Part shown: in pieces, positions 34,256 to 42,702 of the stretch
How the letters are laid out: each line of letters begins with the position of its first letter
Position numbering within the stretch: the first letter of the stretch is position 1
Assembly: GCA_963668595.1 (NCBI GenBank)
Contig: OY764876.1
Location: forward strand, 62,001-126,000
Direction: 5' to 3'
Source of the DNA: GWE2-42-39 sp963668595
Lineage (GTDB): Bacteria; Bacteroidota; Bacteroidia; Bacteroidales; Prolixibacteraceae
DNA: 64,000 nt
The notes under the pieces: model-generated
The model's database searches: none
The model's input: the letters and a program-made list of their open reading frames with translations, nothing else
What the model was told of the DNA's origin: nothing
Position numbers and translations under genes: made by a program

Positions 34256-34804
34256 TCAATGTTCCTGAAGATACTGATTTGTATTTTTAACTGTGGCATA
34301 GAAATAACTCAGTGCGGCTAAAAAGCTGTTGTGTACATTCTCTGCACTCACTTTTTCTCCGTTTATTTCCAGATCTTTGGTTGCACAGGCATCGCCAATT
34401 AGTGTAATATTGAATCCGAAATCTTTTGCAGCACGAACTGTTGCATCGATACACATGTGTGTCATCATCCCGCAAATAACCAAATCGGTGATATTGTTTG
34501 AGATCAGAAAATCAAGTAAATTGGTTTCTTTGAAACTGTTTGGGTAATGTTTTATTACTCGTTTTTCATTTCCTGATGGCTTTACATTGTCGTGAATTTC
34601 TGCACCAACGGTATTCGGAATAAAAAATGTGGCAGTAGGTCTTGTCGCAATATGTTGTACGTGTGCAACGAGCAAATTATTCTCTCTGAATTTATTGAGA
34701 AGCAATTTTGCGTTTTCACTTGCTTCAAGAGAACCAACTAAACTCATTGATCCATTGCTGAAATAATCGTTTTGAATGTCGATAATTACTAATGCTTTTT
34801 TCAT
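34256..34804 (-). CDS. Isochorismatase-family cysteine hydrolase
   Basis: 182 residues, single domain. The catalytic triad is D9 (ALVIIDIQNDY), K85 (KRVIKHYPNSF) and nucleophile C118 (CGMMTHMCIDATVRAA), with the cis-peptide region before it. Members hydrolyse amides such as nicotinamide, ureidoacrylate or N-carbamoyl compounds, or the enol ether of isochorismate. The substrate cannot be told here. It has no obvious operon partner: it is separated from the GH92 gene by 123 bp and is transcribed in the same direction. Confidence 0.85.
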   Translation of the reverse strand: MKKALVIIDIQNDYFSNGSMSLVGSLEASENAKLLLNKFRENNLLVAHVQHIATRPTATFFIPNTVGAEIHDNVKPSGNEKRVIKHYPNSFKETNLLDFLISNNITDLVICGMMTHMCIDATVRAAKDFGFNITLIGDACATKDLEINGEKVSAENVHNSFLAALSYFYATVKNTNQYLQEH

Positions 34805-34927
34805 TGTCTTTTTGTTGACCGAACTTTGATCGGGGTTGTAATAAAACTTATTTGAATAAAATATCAGGCGAAATTTAGTTGAATTAAAAGATTTTCAGTC
34901 TTTCAAAATTGTCAGACAACACTAAAA

Positions 34928-37036
34928 CTAACGTTTTGGCAAGTTAGGATCCGAAATATTGGTAATCCATTGATCTGAAGTTCCCCATTGTTTATTGGGT
35001 TCTGCACTTGTTTCAATAACCAGCGAACCTCCTCTGGTCAGTTCTTCCTGCGTAAGCCAGTTGCGGGTTAGTGGTTGTCCATTTAACGTCGCTTTCTGAA
35101 TGAAGAAGTGGTCTTTGTTATAATTTTTTACTTCGATTGAGAAGCTTTTACCATTTTCCCAGTTAAGTTGTACTTGTTGGAAAACCGGAGCTGTCAGGTA
35201 ATAAACCGGAGTGCCTACATTTACTGGCGACAGGCCAATACTACGCATCACAAACCACGACGACATGGTTCCTGCATCGTCATCCATAGTACGGAGGTAA
35301 GCCTGTGGCTGGTTCTGGTAAATACGGCCAATATACGGATCAATGCCTTTGCTGTTGTCGTTGAAATAGCATTGTACAACCGAATCGAGCAGCAAATGGC
35401 GGTACAATTCCTGCGATTTCCAGGGCTGCGATGTTGCATTGTACATGCCCGGAGCCTGTAAGTCGGGCTGGTTGGCATGATTGTAATAATAGTCGCCAAA
35501 GAAGCGATCGAGTTGCTGGACAAATGCGCTTTCGCCACCTGCCAGCTTTTTCAGTCCGGCCACATCAAATGGCACAAACCAGCGATATTGCCAAATTGTT
35601 CCCTGATACAAACCACGGGCCTGCATCCGATCCACATCATTCCGGGTAATATCGGCAAAATCTTTATTCCAAACCGACTGGTATTCCATCGCTTTGGCAT
35701 AATATTTCTGAGCCAGCTCCGGCTCTCCGTTTATCTTCAGAATTTCCGACAAAGCCCAGAGATCGTAAGTTGCTTCCAGTGCTTTATCCGGCGAACCGGC
35801 ATCCAGATGATCGGCTTCATCAATCAGTTTATCCTGAATTTCTTTCAGCGGAATGTCGTATCCTTTGCGCCATGCATCCAGTAAAACGACCATCGCATGT
35901 TCGGTACGCACTGTTGGCGAAGGCTCAGTCATGGTAGCCCAGCTTTTCTTTCCGTAGGGATACATATTGGCAATCGACCATGCAATATCCGAATATTTCT
36001 CAGGGTAAAACAACGACAACATTGGCAACTGTTCGCGATAGTTGTCCCAAATAGCCCAGCCATTGTACACGGTACGTTCGGTATGTTGATTCGAGCCATC
36101 AATGGCGCGGTAGTTGCCGTCTTTCTCCGATACCACATACGGAGATTGCAATCCCCGGTACAAAAGCGAATAAAACAAATCTTCGCGGTCCTTTTCTCCT
36201 TTTACCGATACCCGGTCCAGTAGTTTTTCCCACTCACCAGAAGTAGCCGTAAAAGTTTGGTTAAAATCATCGGGAACAATACGCGCGCGGGCATAATCGG
36301 TGCTTACCGACGAAAAACCAATCCGTACTTCCATCGTGCGGTCATTCGTTCCGGCAACCATCAGTTCGTGCTTCCCAATTTCGGAGATCTGAGCTGATCC
36401 GGGAAAAGTAATCCAATAATAAATACGGTAAATGCCGTTACTGCAAGTGGTTTGTGTGTCAATCCAGCCACTCAGGTTGTTTCCGTCAAGCTGATGCTCT
36501 TCGGCCACAAATCGTTTGGGCGAGGTAAACGACAAATCGACATATAAACCATGCATACCCGCCGGAAACTGATACTTATGAATTCCATAGTTTGCACCAA
36601 CAGTCATTTGTGCCTGAATGCCATTTTTAAACGAAGCAGAATAAAAGCCAGGCTCAGCACTCTGAGTTTGTTTGAATAAAGACGTTTCAATATCTTTATT
36701 CAGGATCGGTTTAATAAGAATATTTCCACCAGCACCAGTACAGCCAACCCCCTCAAGGTGTGTATGGACAAACCCATTGTAGCGCTCGGCGTAATACTCG
36801 TAGCCGGTGTGGTTGTGCGGCGTAGTAACTGGACCAATACTCAGCATGCTGAACGGAAATGCGGCAGAAGGCGACATTTGTCCGTGATCGCCCGAGCTTC
36901 CGAGAAAAACATTTACCCGGCTGGTTGTTTTGGCAACATCTGCTTTTCTGTTTTCTTTGGCCTGAATTGTTCCACAGGACAGTCCAAGCAACAATGCAGC
37001 AAATGCCGATTGTTTTAAATAAGAATGTACATTCAT
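34928..37036 (-). CDS. GH92 family glycoside hydrolase with Glu-to-Gln at the acid position
   Basis: 702 residues from ATG 37036, which begins a good signal peptide (SAFAALLLGLSCGTIQA); ATG 37093 would place 19 residues before it. The GH92 pattern is clear: N-terminal beta domain with HTHLEGVGCTGAGG, an all-helical catalytic domain, and the base motif MDDDAGTMSSW with D585 and D587. The motif that usually reads EGxxWQY here reads YQGTIWQYRWFVP, so the expected catalytic acid is Q478. GH92 enzymes are calcium-dependent exo-alpha-mannosidases acting on periplasmic glycans. The Gln form is known to me from a mannose-1-phospho-6-mannose hydrolase, so that substrate is possible. No SusC/SusD neighbours. 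Confidence 0.88.
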   Translation of the reverse strand: MNVHSYLKQSAFAALLLGLSCGTIQAKENRKADVAKTTSRVNVFLGSSGDHGQMSPSAAFPFSMLSIGPVTTPHNHTGYEYYAERYNGFVHTHLEGVGCTGAGGNILIKPILNKDIETSLFKQTQSAEPGFYSASFKNGIQAQMTVGANYGIHKYQFPAGMHGLYVDLSFTSPKRFVAEEHQLDGNNLSGWIDTQTTCSNGIYRIYYWITFPGSAQISEIGKHELMVAGTNDRTMEVRIGFSSVSTDYARARIVPDDFNQTFTATSGEWEKLLDRVSVKGEKDREDLFYSLLYRGLQSPYVVSEKDGNYRAIDGSNQHTERTVYNGWAIWDNYREQLPMLSLFYPEKYSDIAWSIANMYPYGKKSWATMTEPSPTVRTEHAMVVLLDAWRKGYDIPLKEIQDKLIDEADHLDAGSPDKALEATYDLWALSEILKINGEPELAQKYYAKAMEYQSVWNKDFADITRNDVDRMQARGLYQGTIWQYRWFVPFDVAGLKKLAGGESAFVQQLDRFFGDYYYNHANQPDLQAPGMYNATSQPWKSQELYRHLLLDSVVQCYFNDNSKGIDPYIGRIYQNQPQAYLRTMDDDAGTMSSWFVMRSIGLSPVNVGTPVYYLTAPVFQQVQLNWENGKSFSIEVKNYNKDHFFIQKATLNGQPLTRNWLTQEELTRGGSLVIETSAEPNKQWGTSDQWITNISDPNLPKR

Positions 37037-37163
37037 TTTAATGCGGATTTTTGAAATACTAGTTGTGATGCCACGAAAATAGGCAGAAAACAAGTAAAGT
37101 CAATCAGAAAAGAAGATTCCGATAAGCCGGTGATAGATATTTAACGTAGCAGAAAGAACCGTT

Positions 37164-37526
37164 TTACTTACTTGCCCGGAGATTTTCTTTCACTCTGAAT
37201 TGAACAATTTCAATAATTAAATCGATAGGCAGAGTCTCGGTTAAAGGAAATTGAACAGAGCCTTTTCCCTGTTTGAATGAGGCAAGTTTTTCTTTAAACT
37301 TTTCATGGCCGGTAGGAGTTGCGTAAAACCCAATATGATTGGGATAGCCGGCAAAATAAACCAAAGGCTTTTTGTTTAGTTTGTAGGCTGGCATTCCATA
37401 AGCAATGCTTTCTACAGCATTTGGAGCGCATTCCAGTATTGCTTTACGAATTGCAAGAAGTCGTTCCTGTACTTCTGTAGGGAATCCGGCAATGTAATTT
37501 TCAACAGAAGAAATGGTTTCTTTCAT
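37164..37526 (-). CDS. DUF1801 / YdhG-like small protein
   Basis: 120 residues. The conserved elements are RLLAIRKAILECAPNAVESIAYGMPAYKL (in two adjacent parts), VYFAGYPNHIGFYATP and SVQFPLTETLP, which match the DUF1801 alpha/beta fold also described as frataxin-like in the YdhG group. Function is not established; some members are suggested to handle iron. No signal peptide. It stands alone between GH92 and the TlpA-like gene. Confidence 0.8.
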   Translation of the reverse strand: MKETISSVENYIAGFPTEVQERLLAIRKAILECAPNAVESIAYGMPAYKLNKKPLVYFAGYPNHIGFYATPTGHEKFKEKLASFKQGKGSVQFPLTETLPIDLIIEIVQFRVKENLRASK

Positions 37527-37640
37527 TTTCGATTATTGATGAAAATTTTCCTGTGAATTTATTTAAAAATTGATTGATTCAACTCAAATAATAATCTGAG
37601 AATAAACAACGAAAAGATATTTGTTATTCGAAGGCTAATA

Positions 37641-37680
37641 AAAAAGCCACACTGAATTTTATTTATCAGAATGGCTTTTT
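37641..37680 (-). terminator. Terminator of the TlpA-like gene
   Basis: On the minus strand AAAAAGCCA..CTGA pairs with TCAG..TGGCTTTTTT with a two-base internal bulge, ending in six T. Confidence 0.75.
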
Positions 37681-37699
37681 CTATCGAAATGTGATTTGC

Positions 37700-38797
37700 T
37701 TATTTATCCAGCAATTCAGCAATTTTTTCTCTTAGTTTTTCTTCGCGCAGATTGCGGGCAATAATTTTTCCGCTTTGGTCAAGAAGTAAGTTCGCCGGAA
37801 TCGAATTCACTGCATACATGCCGGCTGCTTCGTTTTTCCAACCTTTCAAGTCTGAAACATGAGGCCATGTGAGCTGATCGTTTTGAATGGCTTCTACCCA
37901 TTTTTCTTTGCTGTTGTCAAGTGAAACGCCAAAAACGCCAAAGCCTTTATCTTTGTAACTATTAAAAACAGCTACAACATTTGGATTTTCGCGACGGCAG
38001 GGGCCACACCATGAAGCCCAGAAATCAACCAGAGTATATTGATTTTTAGCATAAACGTCGCTCAATTTTATTGGATTTTCATCCTGATCGTTCATAGTAA
38101 AGTCAGGGGCAGTCATTCCCACGGCAACAGCTTTTAATTTCTGCACCCGCTCGGTAAGCATTATTATGGCATTATCGTTTGCTAACTTCGGATCGAATTT
38201 TTGCAAAAATCCATCCAGTTCTTCTGCTTCCATACTGTAGAAAATGCGGCTTAATAAATATGGAGAAACGGCAGATGCCGGGTGAGCTACAATATAATCT
38301 TTTTGTGTTTGATCGATTGACTCGAAATACTGATCAATCAGTGGCATTAATGAGTCAGCGGTTGCTGTTTTCCCTTCCTGCATTAAGGTTTGGTAACGTT
38401 GGTACATTTCCATACCTGTTTTTTGCAAGCTGTCTAGTTTTGCCTGAAGGACTTTGTACTCATCGTGCGTAGCCGATCCGCTGATGGCAACACTTTTTAA
38501 TGAATCAGCATTTCCCGTAACGACAATTTCCGCATTTTCGAGGAAAAACATAATTTTTTTGTCGGTATTTGCCAACCCAATGTAATATACCGATGGGGCA
38601 GTTACGGCACCGTTTAGTACAGCAACTCCGTCTTGAACCATGGTGGAGTCGAGTTTTACAAAACTTCCTTCTTTGCGGGTCTCAAGATAAATTTTTTCGG
38701 GAGCACCAGCGAGCTGTACTTTTACAGTGTAAGCTTCTTTTTTTGTGCATCCTGCAAGTAAAGTCAATGCGGTCAATGTCCAGGCAATTTGCTTCAT
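37700..38797 (-). CDS. TlpA-like thiol:disulfide lipoprotein (DUF4369 + thioredoxin)
   Basis: 365 residues. Lipobox LLAGC with lipid-modified C17. Residues 25-120 form the beta-rich DUF4369 domain common ahead of Bacteroidota thioredoxins, followed by a helical linker (120-225). The AhpC/TSA-thioredoxin domain at 228-365 carries CGPC at 264-267 in FWASWCGPCRRE and the cis-Pro region VNSIPANLLLD. It is a periplasmic, membrane-tethered disulfide reductase, probably used in cytochrome or envelope protein maturation. Monocistronic with its own terminator. Confidence 0.88.
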   Translation of the reverse strand: MKQIAWTLTALTLLAGCTKKEAYTVKVQLAGAPEKIYLETRKEGSFVKLDSTMVQDGVAVLNGAVTAPSVYYIGLANTDKKIMFFLENAEIVVTGNADSLKSVAISGSATHDEYKVLQAKLDSLQKTGMEMYQRYQTLMQEGKTATADSLMPLIDQYFESIDQTQKDYIVAHPASAVSPYLLSRIFYSMEAEELDGFLQKFDPKLANDNAIIMLTERVQKLKAVAVGMTAPDFTMNDQDENPIKLSDVYAKNQYTLVDFWASWCGPCRRENPNVVAVFNSYKDKGFGVFGVSLDNSKEKWVEAIQNDQLTWPHVSDLKGWKNEAAGMYAVNSIPANLLLDQSGKIIARNLREEKLREKIAELLDK

Positions 38798-38899
38798 AAT
38801 CAGAATTTATGGTATTATAAATAATTGGCTAAAAAAGTACGGTTTTTTTCTGAAAGAGATAATGACAGGTGATTGTTATTGTAAAAATTAAGTATGAAT

Positions 38900-39577
38900 T
38901 TAATTTCCGGAGCTTTGTTTTTTGAATCGGGCAATCAGCGAAAAGGTGACACAAAGATGTGCCAGATAGTAAGTTGGAAGAATCAGCCAATTCAATTTTG
39001 TATAGGAGCAGAACGCGCTAAATGCGATGATGGTATCGGAAAAAAGAACCAGAAAAATACCCAAAATGTAGCTGAATTTTTCTATACGTGATGCTTGAAT
39101 TCCGGTTGCAGCTCCCAGCGAGAAACACGAAATCAGTAAATAGGCCAGGGTGGCAACCAGTAGAACCGGACTGTTGATTGCTGGGAAAAATTTCAGAAAA
39201 AAAAGAAGGAGGAATCCTCCGACAAGAAGCATCGTTACCGGCAGATGGATTTTCCCATTTTTTATGGAATAGACCAGGTAACCAATATGTGCAATGAAAA
39301 ACATACCGATCCCTGTAATAAAACGGTGATCGTTTCCGCTGCGATGCGACATAAACCAGTCGCCAATAATGGAGAAAAGAAAGGCAAGGATGATTAATAA
39401 AAGGTCTTTCCCCAATTTGAGTTGTTTGTAGAATAAGAGAAGTATAATTAAGATGCCACCTGCGGCAGACCCTGATTTAAAGAAAAAACCGAATCCATTG
39501 AGTGCCAGAATAGCCATTGCCGTTGGAACTATCAATAGCCAATACTGCGCGTTTCGTTTTAAAAATCCGGTTTGCAT
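38900..39577 (-). CDS. YhhN family (lysoplasmalogenase-like) membrane protein
   Basis: 225 residues with about eight transmembrane helices. The family hallmarks are a GDWFM-type motif at the end of helix 3 and SDTIIAF in helix 6; both contain the acidic residues conserved in TMEM86/YhhN lysoplasmalogenases. A helix LPTYYLAHLCVTFSLI closes the protein. Vertebrate members cleave the vinyl ether of lysoplasmalogens; the role in bacteria is not established. 50 bp downstream of the AI-2E-family gene and probably cotranscribed with it. Confidence 0.8.
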   Translation of the reverse strand: MQTGFLKRNAQYWLLIVPTAMAILALNGFGFFFKSGSAAGGILIILLLFYKQLKLGKDLLLIILAFLFSIIGDWFMSHRSGNDHRFITGIGMFFIAHIGYLVYSIKNGKIHLPVTMLLVGGFLLLFFLKFFPAINSPVLLVATLAYLLISCFSLGAATGIQASRIEKFSYILGIFLVLFSDTIIAFSAFCSYTKLNWLILPTYYLAHLCVTFSLIARFKKQSSGN

Positions 39578-39627
39578 ACTATTTGTTTTGTGGCTTTTTC
39601 AGTCAGAAAAAGATGAATAATTGTGGC

Positions 39628-40752
39628 TTATTGTGCTTCGCCCAGATTCTCAGTGATTTTGCGTACAACTTTCAGATTATTAAAGAACTCTTTGGCAACT
39701 ACGCGTAAAATTGTGTAGGTCGGAATGGCAAAGATCATTCCTGAGATTCCTGCAACACTTCCAGCCACGAGGATAACTAAAAATATTTCGAGTGGATGCG
39801 ACTTGACGCTGCTTGAATAAATGAGAGGCTGGAACACCACATTGTCGATGATCTGTACCAGTGCGAAAACCAAAGCCATCCAGCCGAGCAGAGGTAGTGT
39901 GTGGCTGATAAAATCAGCATGCAAATTAATTGCGATGCCGATCAGAATTCCGATTGTGGCACCAATCCATGGCCCCAAATAGGGGATAATGTTGAATAAT
40001 CCGCAGAATAATCCGATCACCACAGCGTGTTCGAACCCAATGCCAACAATGCTTAGTCCGATAGTTACCAGTAGCATAACCATTAAAACTTCAAACATTA
40101 ACCCGATAAAATACCGGCGCAGCAGAACATAGATTGAACGAATGATTTTCTCCACTTTTTCTTCGTAATTGGTGGGTGTTATCAGCAAAATTCCTTCTTT
40201 GAACATGTTTTCATCATTTAAAAAGAAGAAAGTGATAAACGAAACGGAAAAAAATGCAACAAGTAACTCTCCTAGCGTAGAAGCCAAAAAACTCAGAACT
40301 TCTGAAAATTTGGAGAAATCGACGTTTGCACCCAGATGTTCTTTGATTAACTCAATGAATGTTTGATTCTGCATGTCGGCTGACTGTTGTCCGCCTGTAT
40401 AATTCATAATCTGGCGAATCGGCTCTTCTACTTTTTCGAGCACCGCAACAATATCGATGGTTGACAATTCCTGAAACTCGTTAAGTAGTAGCGGAATCAT
40501 AAATCTGAAAAACGATATAAAAATGACCCACATGATAATGAGGGTTAGAAATGCAGCAACAGTGCGAGAAATACTAAACTTGTAAAAATGTAATTTCTGG
40601 AGTGTGCGAACCAGCGGTCGGCCCATTAACGATAGTACGGCAGAAATAAGTATATAGCTCACAATTGAACGAAAATACCAGAACAAAAATAGCGTAATAA
40701 CTCCGCCGAGTATCAGAAGAAAATTTCGGGTTTTGCCTTGTACTTGAAACAT
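39628..40752 (-). CDS. AI-2E transporter family (YdiK/PerM-like) membrane protein
   Basis: 374 residues. Two N-terminal helices (LLILGGVITLFLFWYFRSIV), a hairpin, a central soluble segment around residues 115-170, and a C-terminal block of about five helices with the conserved GLFNIIPYLGPWIGATIGI. The family is named for export of autoinducer-2, but many members transport other things, including Na+/H+ exchange, so AI-2 should not be assumed. No luxS in the window. The start follows a 394-bp divergent region. Confidence 0.85.
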   Translation of the reverse strand: MFQVQGKTRNFLLILGGVITLFLFWYFRSIVSYILISAVLSLMGRPLVRTLQKLHFYKFSISRTVAAFLTLIIMWVIFISFFRFMIPLLLNEFQELSTIDIVAVLEKVEEPIRQIMNYTGGQQSADMQNQTFIELIKEHLGANVDFSKFSEVLSFLASTLGELLVAFFSVSFITFFFLNDENMFKEGILLITPTNYEEKVEKIIRSIYVLLRRYFIGLMFEVLMVMLLVTIGLSIVGIGFEHAVVIGLFCGLFNIIPYLGPWIGATIGILIGIAINLHADFISHTLPLLGWMALVFALVQIIDNVVFQPLIYSSSVKSHPLEIFLVILVAGSVAGISGMIFAIPTYTILRVVAKEFFNNLKVVRKITENLGEAQ

Positions 40753-41146
40753 TGGTATTGTACTAAATGTTCGTAAAATGAATATGCGGATTAAAGATAC
40801 AGGAACTTACAATATCTGCGATGCGAAAACAGGCGATACTTACTCGAAAACTGTAAAAATATGATTTGTTGCTATCGAATAAATACACCGCAGATAAAAT
40901 AACAAGAGCCGATTTTATGCTTGTTTCCTGTTTTTCTATAATCCGGAGAGAATTATTTCACTGAAAAATATTATTTTTTTATTGTTATATGATTCTAAAC
41001 AGGACTAATAATGAACAAAATATCTTTCCGGTAGCAAAAAAACGGTTTGATACAGTTTTGTTTTATTAAAAATATGTTTCGAATGGAAATCAAATATTTT
41101 TATCTTTAGACAGGAAAAATGGAAGGACAATGAAATTTTTTGTCGT
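40753..41146. other. 394-bp divergent intergenic region
   Basis: Very AT-rich spacer between the AI-2E-family gene (-) and the first LytTR regulator (+). TATCTTTA near 41099-41106 resembles a -7 box for the regulator pair, but no -33 TTTG is spaced correctly. I see no ORF, hairpin or repeat of note. Confidence 0.4.
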
Positions 41147-41896
41147 ATGAAGAACATGAAGGTGAATGCATTGATTGTTGAAGATGATAAGGATGCACGG
41201 GATTTATTGCATTTATATCTTGATCAGCATGGCGGTTTTTCTCATGTTGAAGAAGCCGAATCGGCTGAAGAAGCTTTGTATAAATTATTGGAAATTTCGC
41301 CGGACATTGTTTTTCTGGATATTCAACTTCCGGGAAAATCAGGAATTGATTTTTTAGCTTTACTAAGCAAACAGCCCATTGTCAGTCATTTTGTTATCAT
41401 TTCTTCCTCTCCAACTTTTGCTGTCGATGCAATTAATCTGGAGGTTTTTGATTATCTGCTAAAACCGGTGAACCAGAAACAATTGTATAATGTTATCGAC
41501 CGGTTTCGTCTGAAGATTTTGACTAATCCGGAGAAAAAGCTGAAAGAAGTTTTAAAAGAAGTAGGTGATGGCGTTAAAATAAAATTCAATTCAAAAAGCA
41601 GTTACATAATGATTGAGCCGGGCGAAATTATTTATTGCCAGGCTGATGGAACTTATATTGAGTTTTTCCTCACTCGAGGTCGTAAGGAATTGGCCAATAC
41701 CAGTTTGTCTAAAACTGAAGACTTGTTGATGAAATTCAGTTTTTATAAAATAAGTAGGTCAATATTGATAAATACTAGATGGTTGCGTTCGATAAACCGG
41801 AGCAATGATACCTGTACTTTGCTCGTTGAAGGAAAAGAGTATGTGTTACAGGGAAGTCGGGGTTTAATTAAAGAGTTATGCAAGAAGGATATATAG
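41147..41896 (+). CDS. LytTR-family response regulator (first of an overlapping pair)
   Basis: 249 residues. Receiver 1-120 with acidic pocket E12/D13/D14 and phosphoacceptor D58 in DIVFLDIQLPG, and K in YLLKPVNQKQ. LytTR DNA-binding domain at about 145-245 (GEIIYCQADGTYIEFFLTRG; FYKISRSILINTRWL). ATG 41156 (residue 4) is an alternative start. The next regulator starts inside its last seven codons. No kinase gene is adjacent. Confidence 0.9.
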   Translation: MKNMKVNALIVEDDKDARDLLHLYLDQHGGFSHVEEAESAEEALYKLLEISPDIVFLDIQLPGKSGIDFLALLSKQPIVSHFVIISSSPTFAVDAINLEVFDYLLKPVNQKQLYNVIDRFRLKILTNPEKKLKEVLKEVGDGVKIKFNSKSSYIMIEPGEIIYCQADGTYIEFFLTRGRKELANTSLSKTEDLLMKFSFYKISRSILINTRWLRSINRSNDTCTLLVEGKEYVLQGSRGLIKELCKKDI

Positions 41897-42669
41897 TTGA
41901 TACACTTCCTGATCAAGAAGTTCGAATGGTGTTGATTGATGACGACCAGGAGGCTTTGCATTTGCTGGAAAACTATTTAAAAGTTTATCCTGAAGTAAAT
42001 ATTCTGGGAATGGCATCGGGTGGGCAGGAAGGATTATTGCTGGTTCAGGAATTACAGCCGGATATTATTTTTCTGGATATTGATATGCCTGATATTTCCG
42101 GGATTGAAATTGCCCGTTGCATCAAAGAACGGAATTACAACACTCAGATTGTTTTTACCACAGCATTCAATAAATATGCTTACGATGTAATTTCGATGGA
42201 ACCGCTTGATTATCTGACGAAGCCATTTGGTCCGGAGAGATTGAAGCAGTTGCGTGATAAGTTTTTTCAGCGATTGAACAAAGAAGAGGATGAGCGTCGG
42301 ATTGAAATACTTGTGCGTTCGCACAAAGTGCTTTCAAAAGTGAAATTACCTACCCGAAGTGGAGTAATTGTGGTTCATCCGGGCGAAGTTGTATTGGTGA
42401 GAGCACGCGGAAATTATTCAGAGATTTATTTGTCTGACGGAACGGTTGAAGAAATAACTGTTACCTTGGCTAAACTGGCTACTATGCTTAATAATATGGA
42501 TATGTACCGGATAAGCCGATCGACAATGATTAATCTTAAATTCCTGCAGCGGGTTGATCGCCGGGCTCAAACTTGTGTGATTACGATTAACGACAAAGAA
42601 CACGTGGAGAGTATTTCGCGCATGAATATTCGCTTTTTCGAAAAAATAAAATGTTTCCCAATATCATAA
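41878..42669 (+). CDS. LytTR-family response regulator (second of an overlapping pair)
   Basis: 263 residues. Receiver with D21/D22/D23, phosphoacceptor D67 in DIIFLDIDMPDISG, and K in YLTKPFGPERL. LytTR domain at about 165-260 (GEVVLVRARGNYSEIYLSDG; MYRISRSTMINLKFLQRV). The ATG lies 19 nt before the end of the preceding regulator gene in another frame, so translation is coupled. ATG 41926 (residue 17) is also possible. Two full regulators in one transcript without a kinase suggest a shared or orphan signalling role. Confidence 0.88.
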   Translation: MQEGYIVDTLPDQEVRMVLIDDDQEALHLLENYLKVYPEVNILGMASGGQEGLLLVQELQPDIIFLDIDMPDISGIEIARCIKERNYNTQIVFTTAFNKYAYDVISMEPLDYLTKPFGPERLKQLRDKFFQRLNKEEDERRIEILVRSHKVLSKVKLPTRSGVIVVHPGEVVLVRARGNYSEIYLSDGTVEEITVTLAKLATMLNNMDMYRISRSTMINLKFLQRVDRRAQTCVITINDKEHVESISRMNIRFFEKIKCFPIS

Positions 42670-42671
42670 AG

Positions 42672-42700
42672 AAAAAATCCCGCAAAATGCGGGATTTTTT
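42672..42700. terminator. Bidirectional terminator between regulator pair and lon
   Basis: AAAAAATCCCGC (42672-42683) pairs with GCGGGATTTTTT (42689-42700) across AAAAT; perfect 12-bp stem with A/T runs on both sides. Confidence 0.9.
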
Positions 42701-42702
42701 CT

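Noticed and set aside
39628..40752. Specific role in AI-2 quorum sensing
   Set aside because: The family name is historical; no luxS or lsr genes are seen, so only family membership is claimed.
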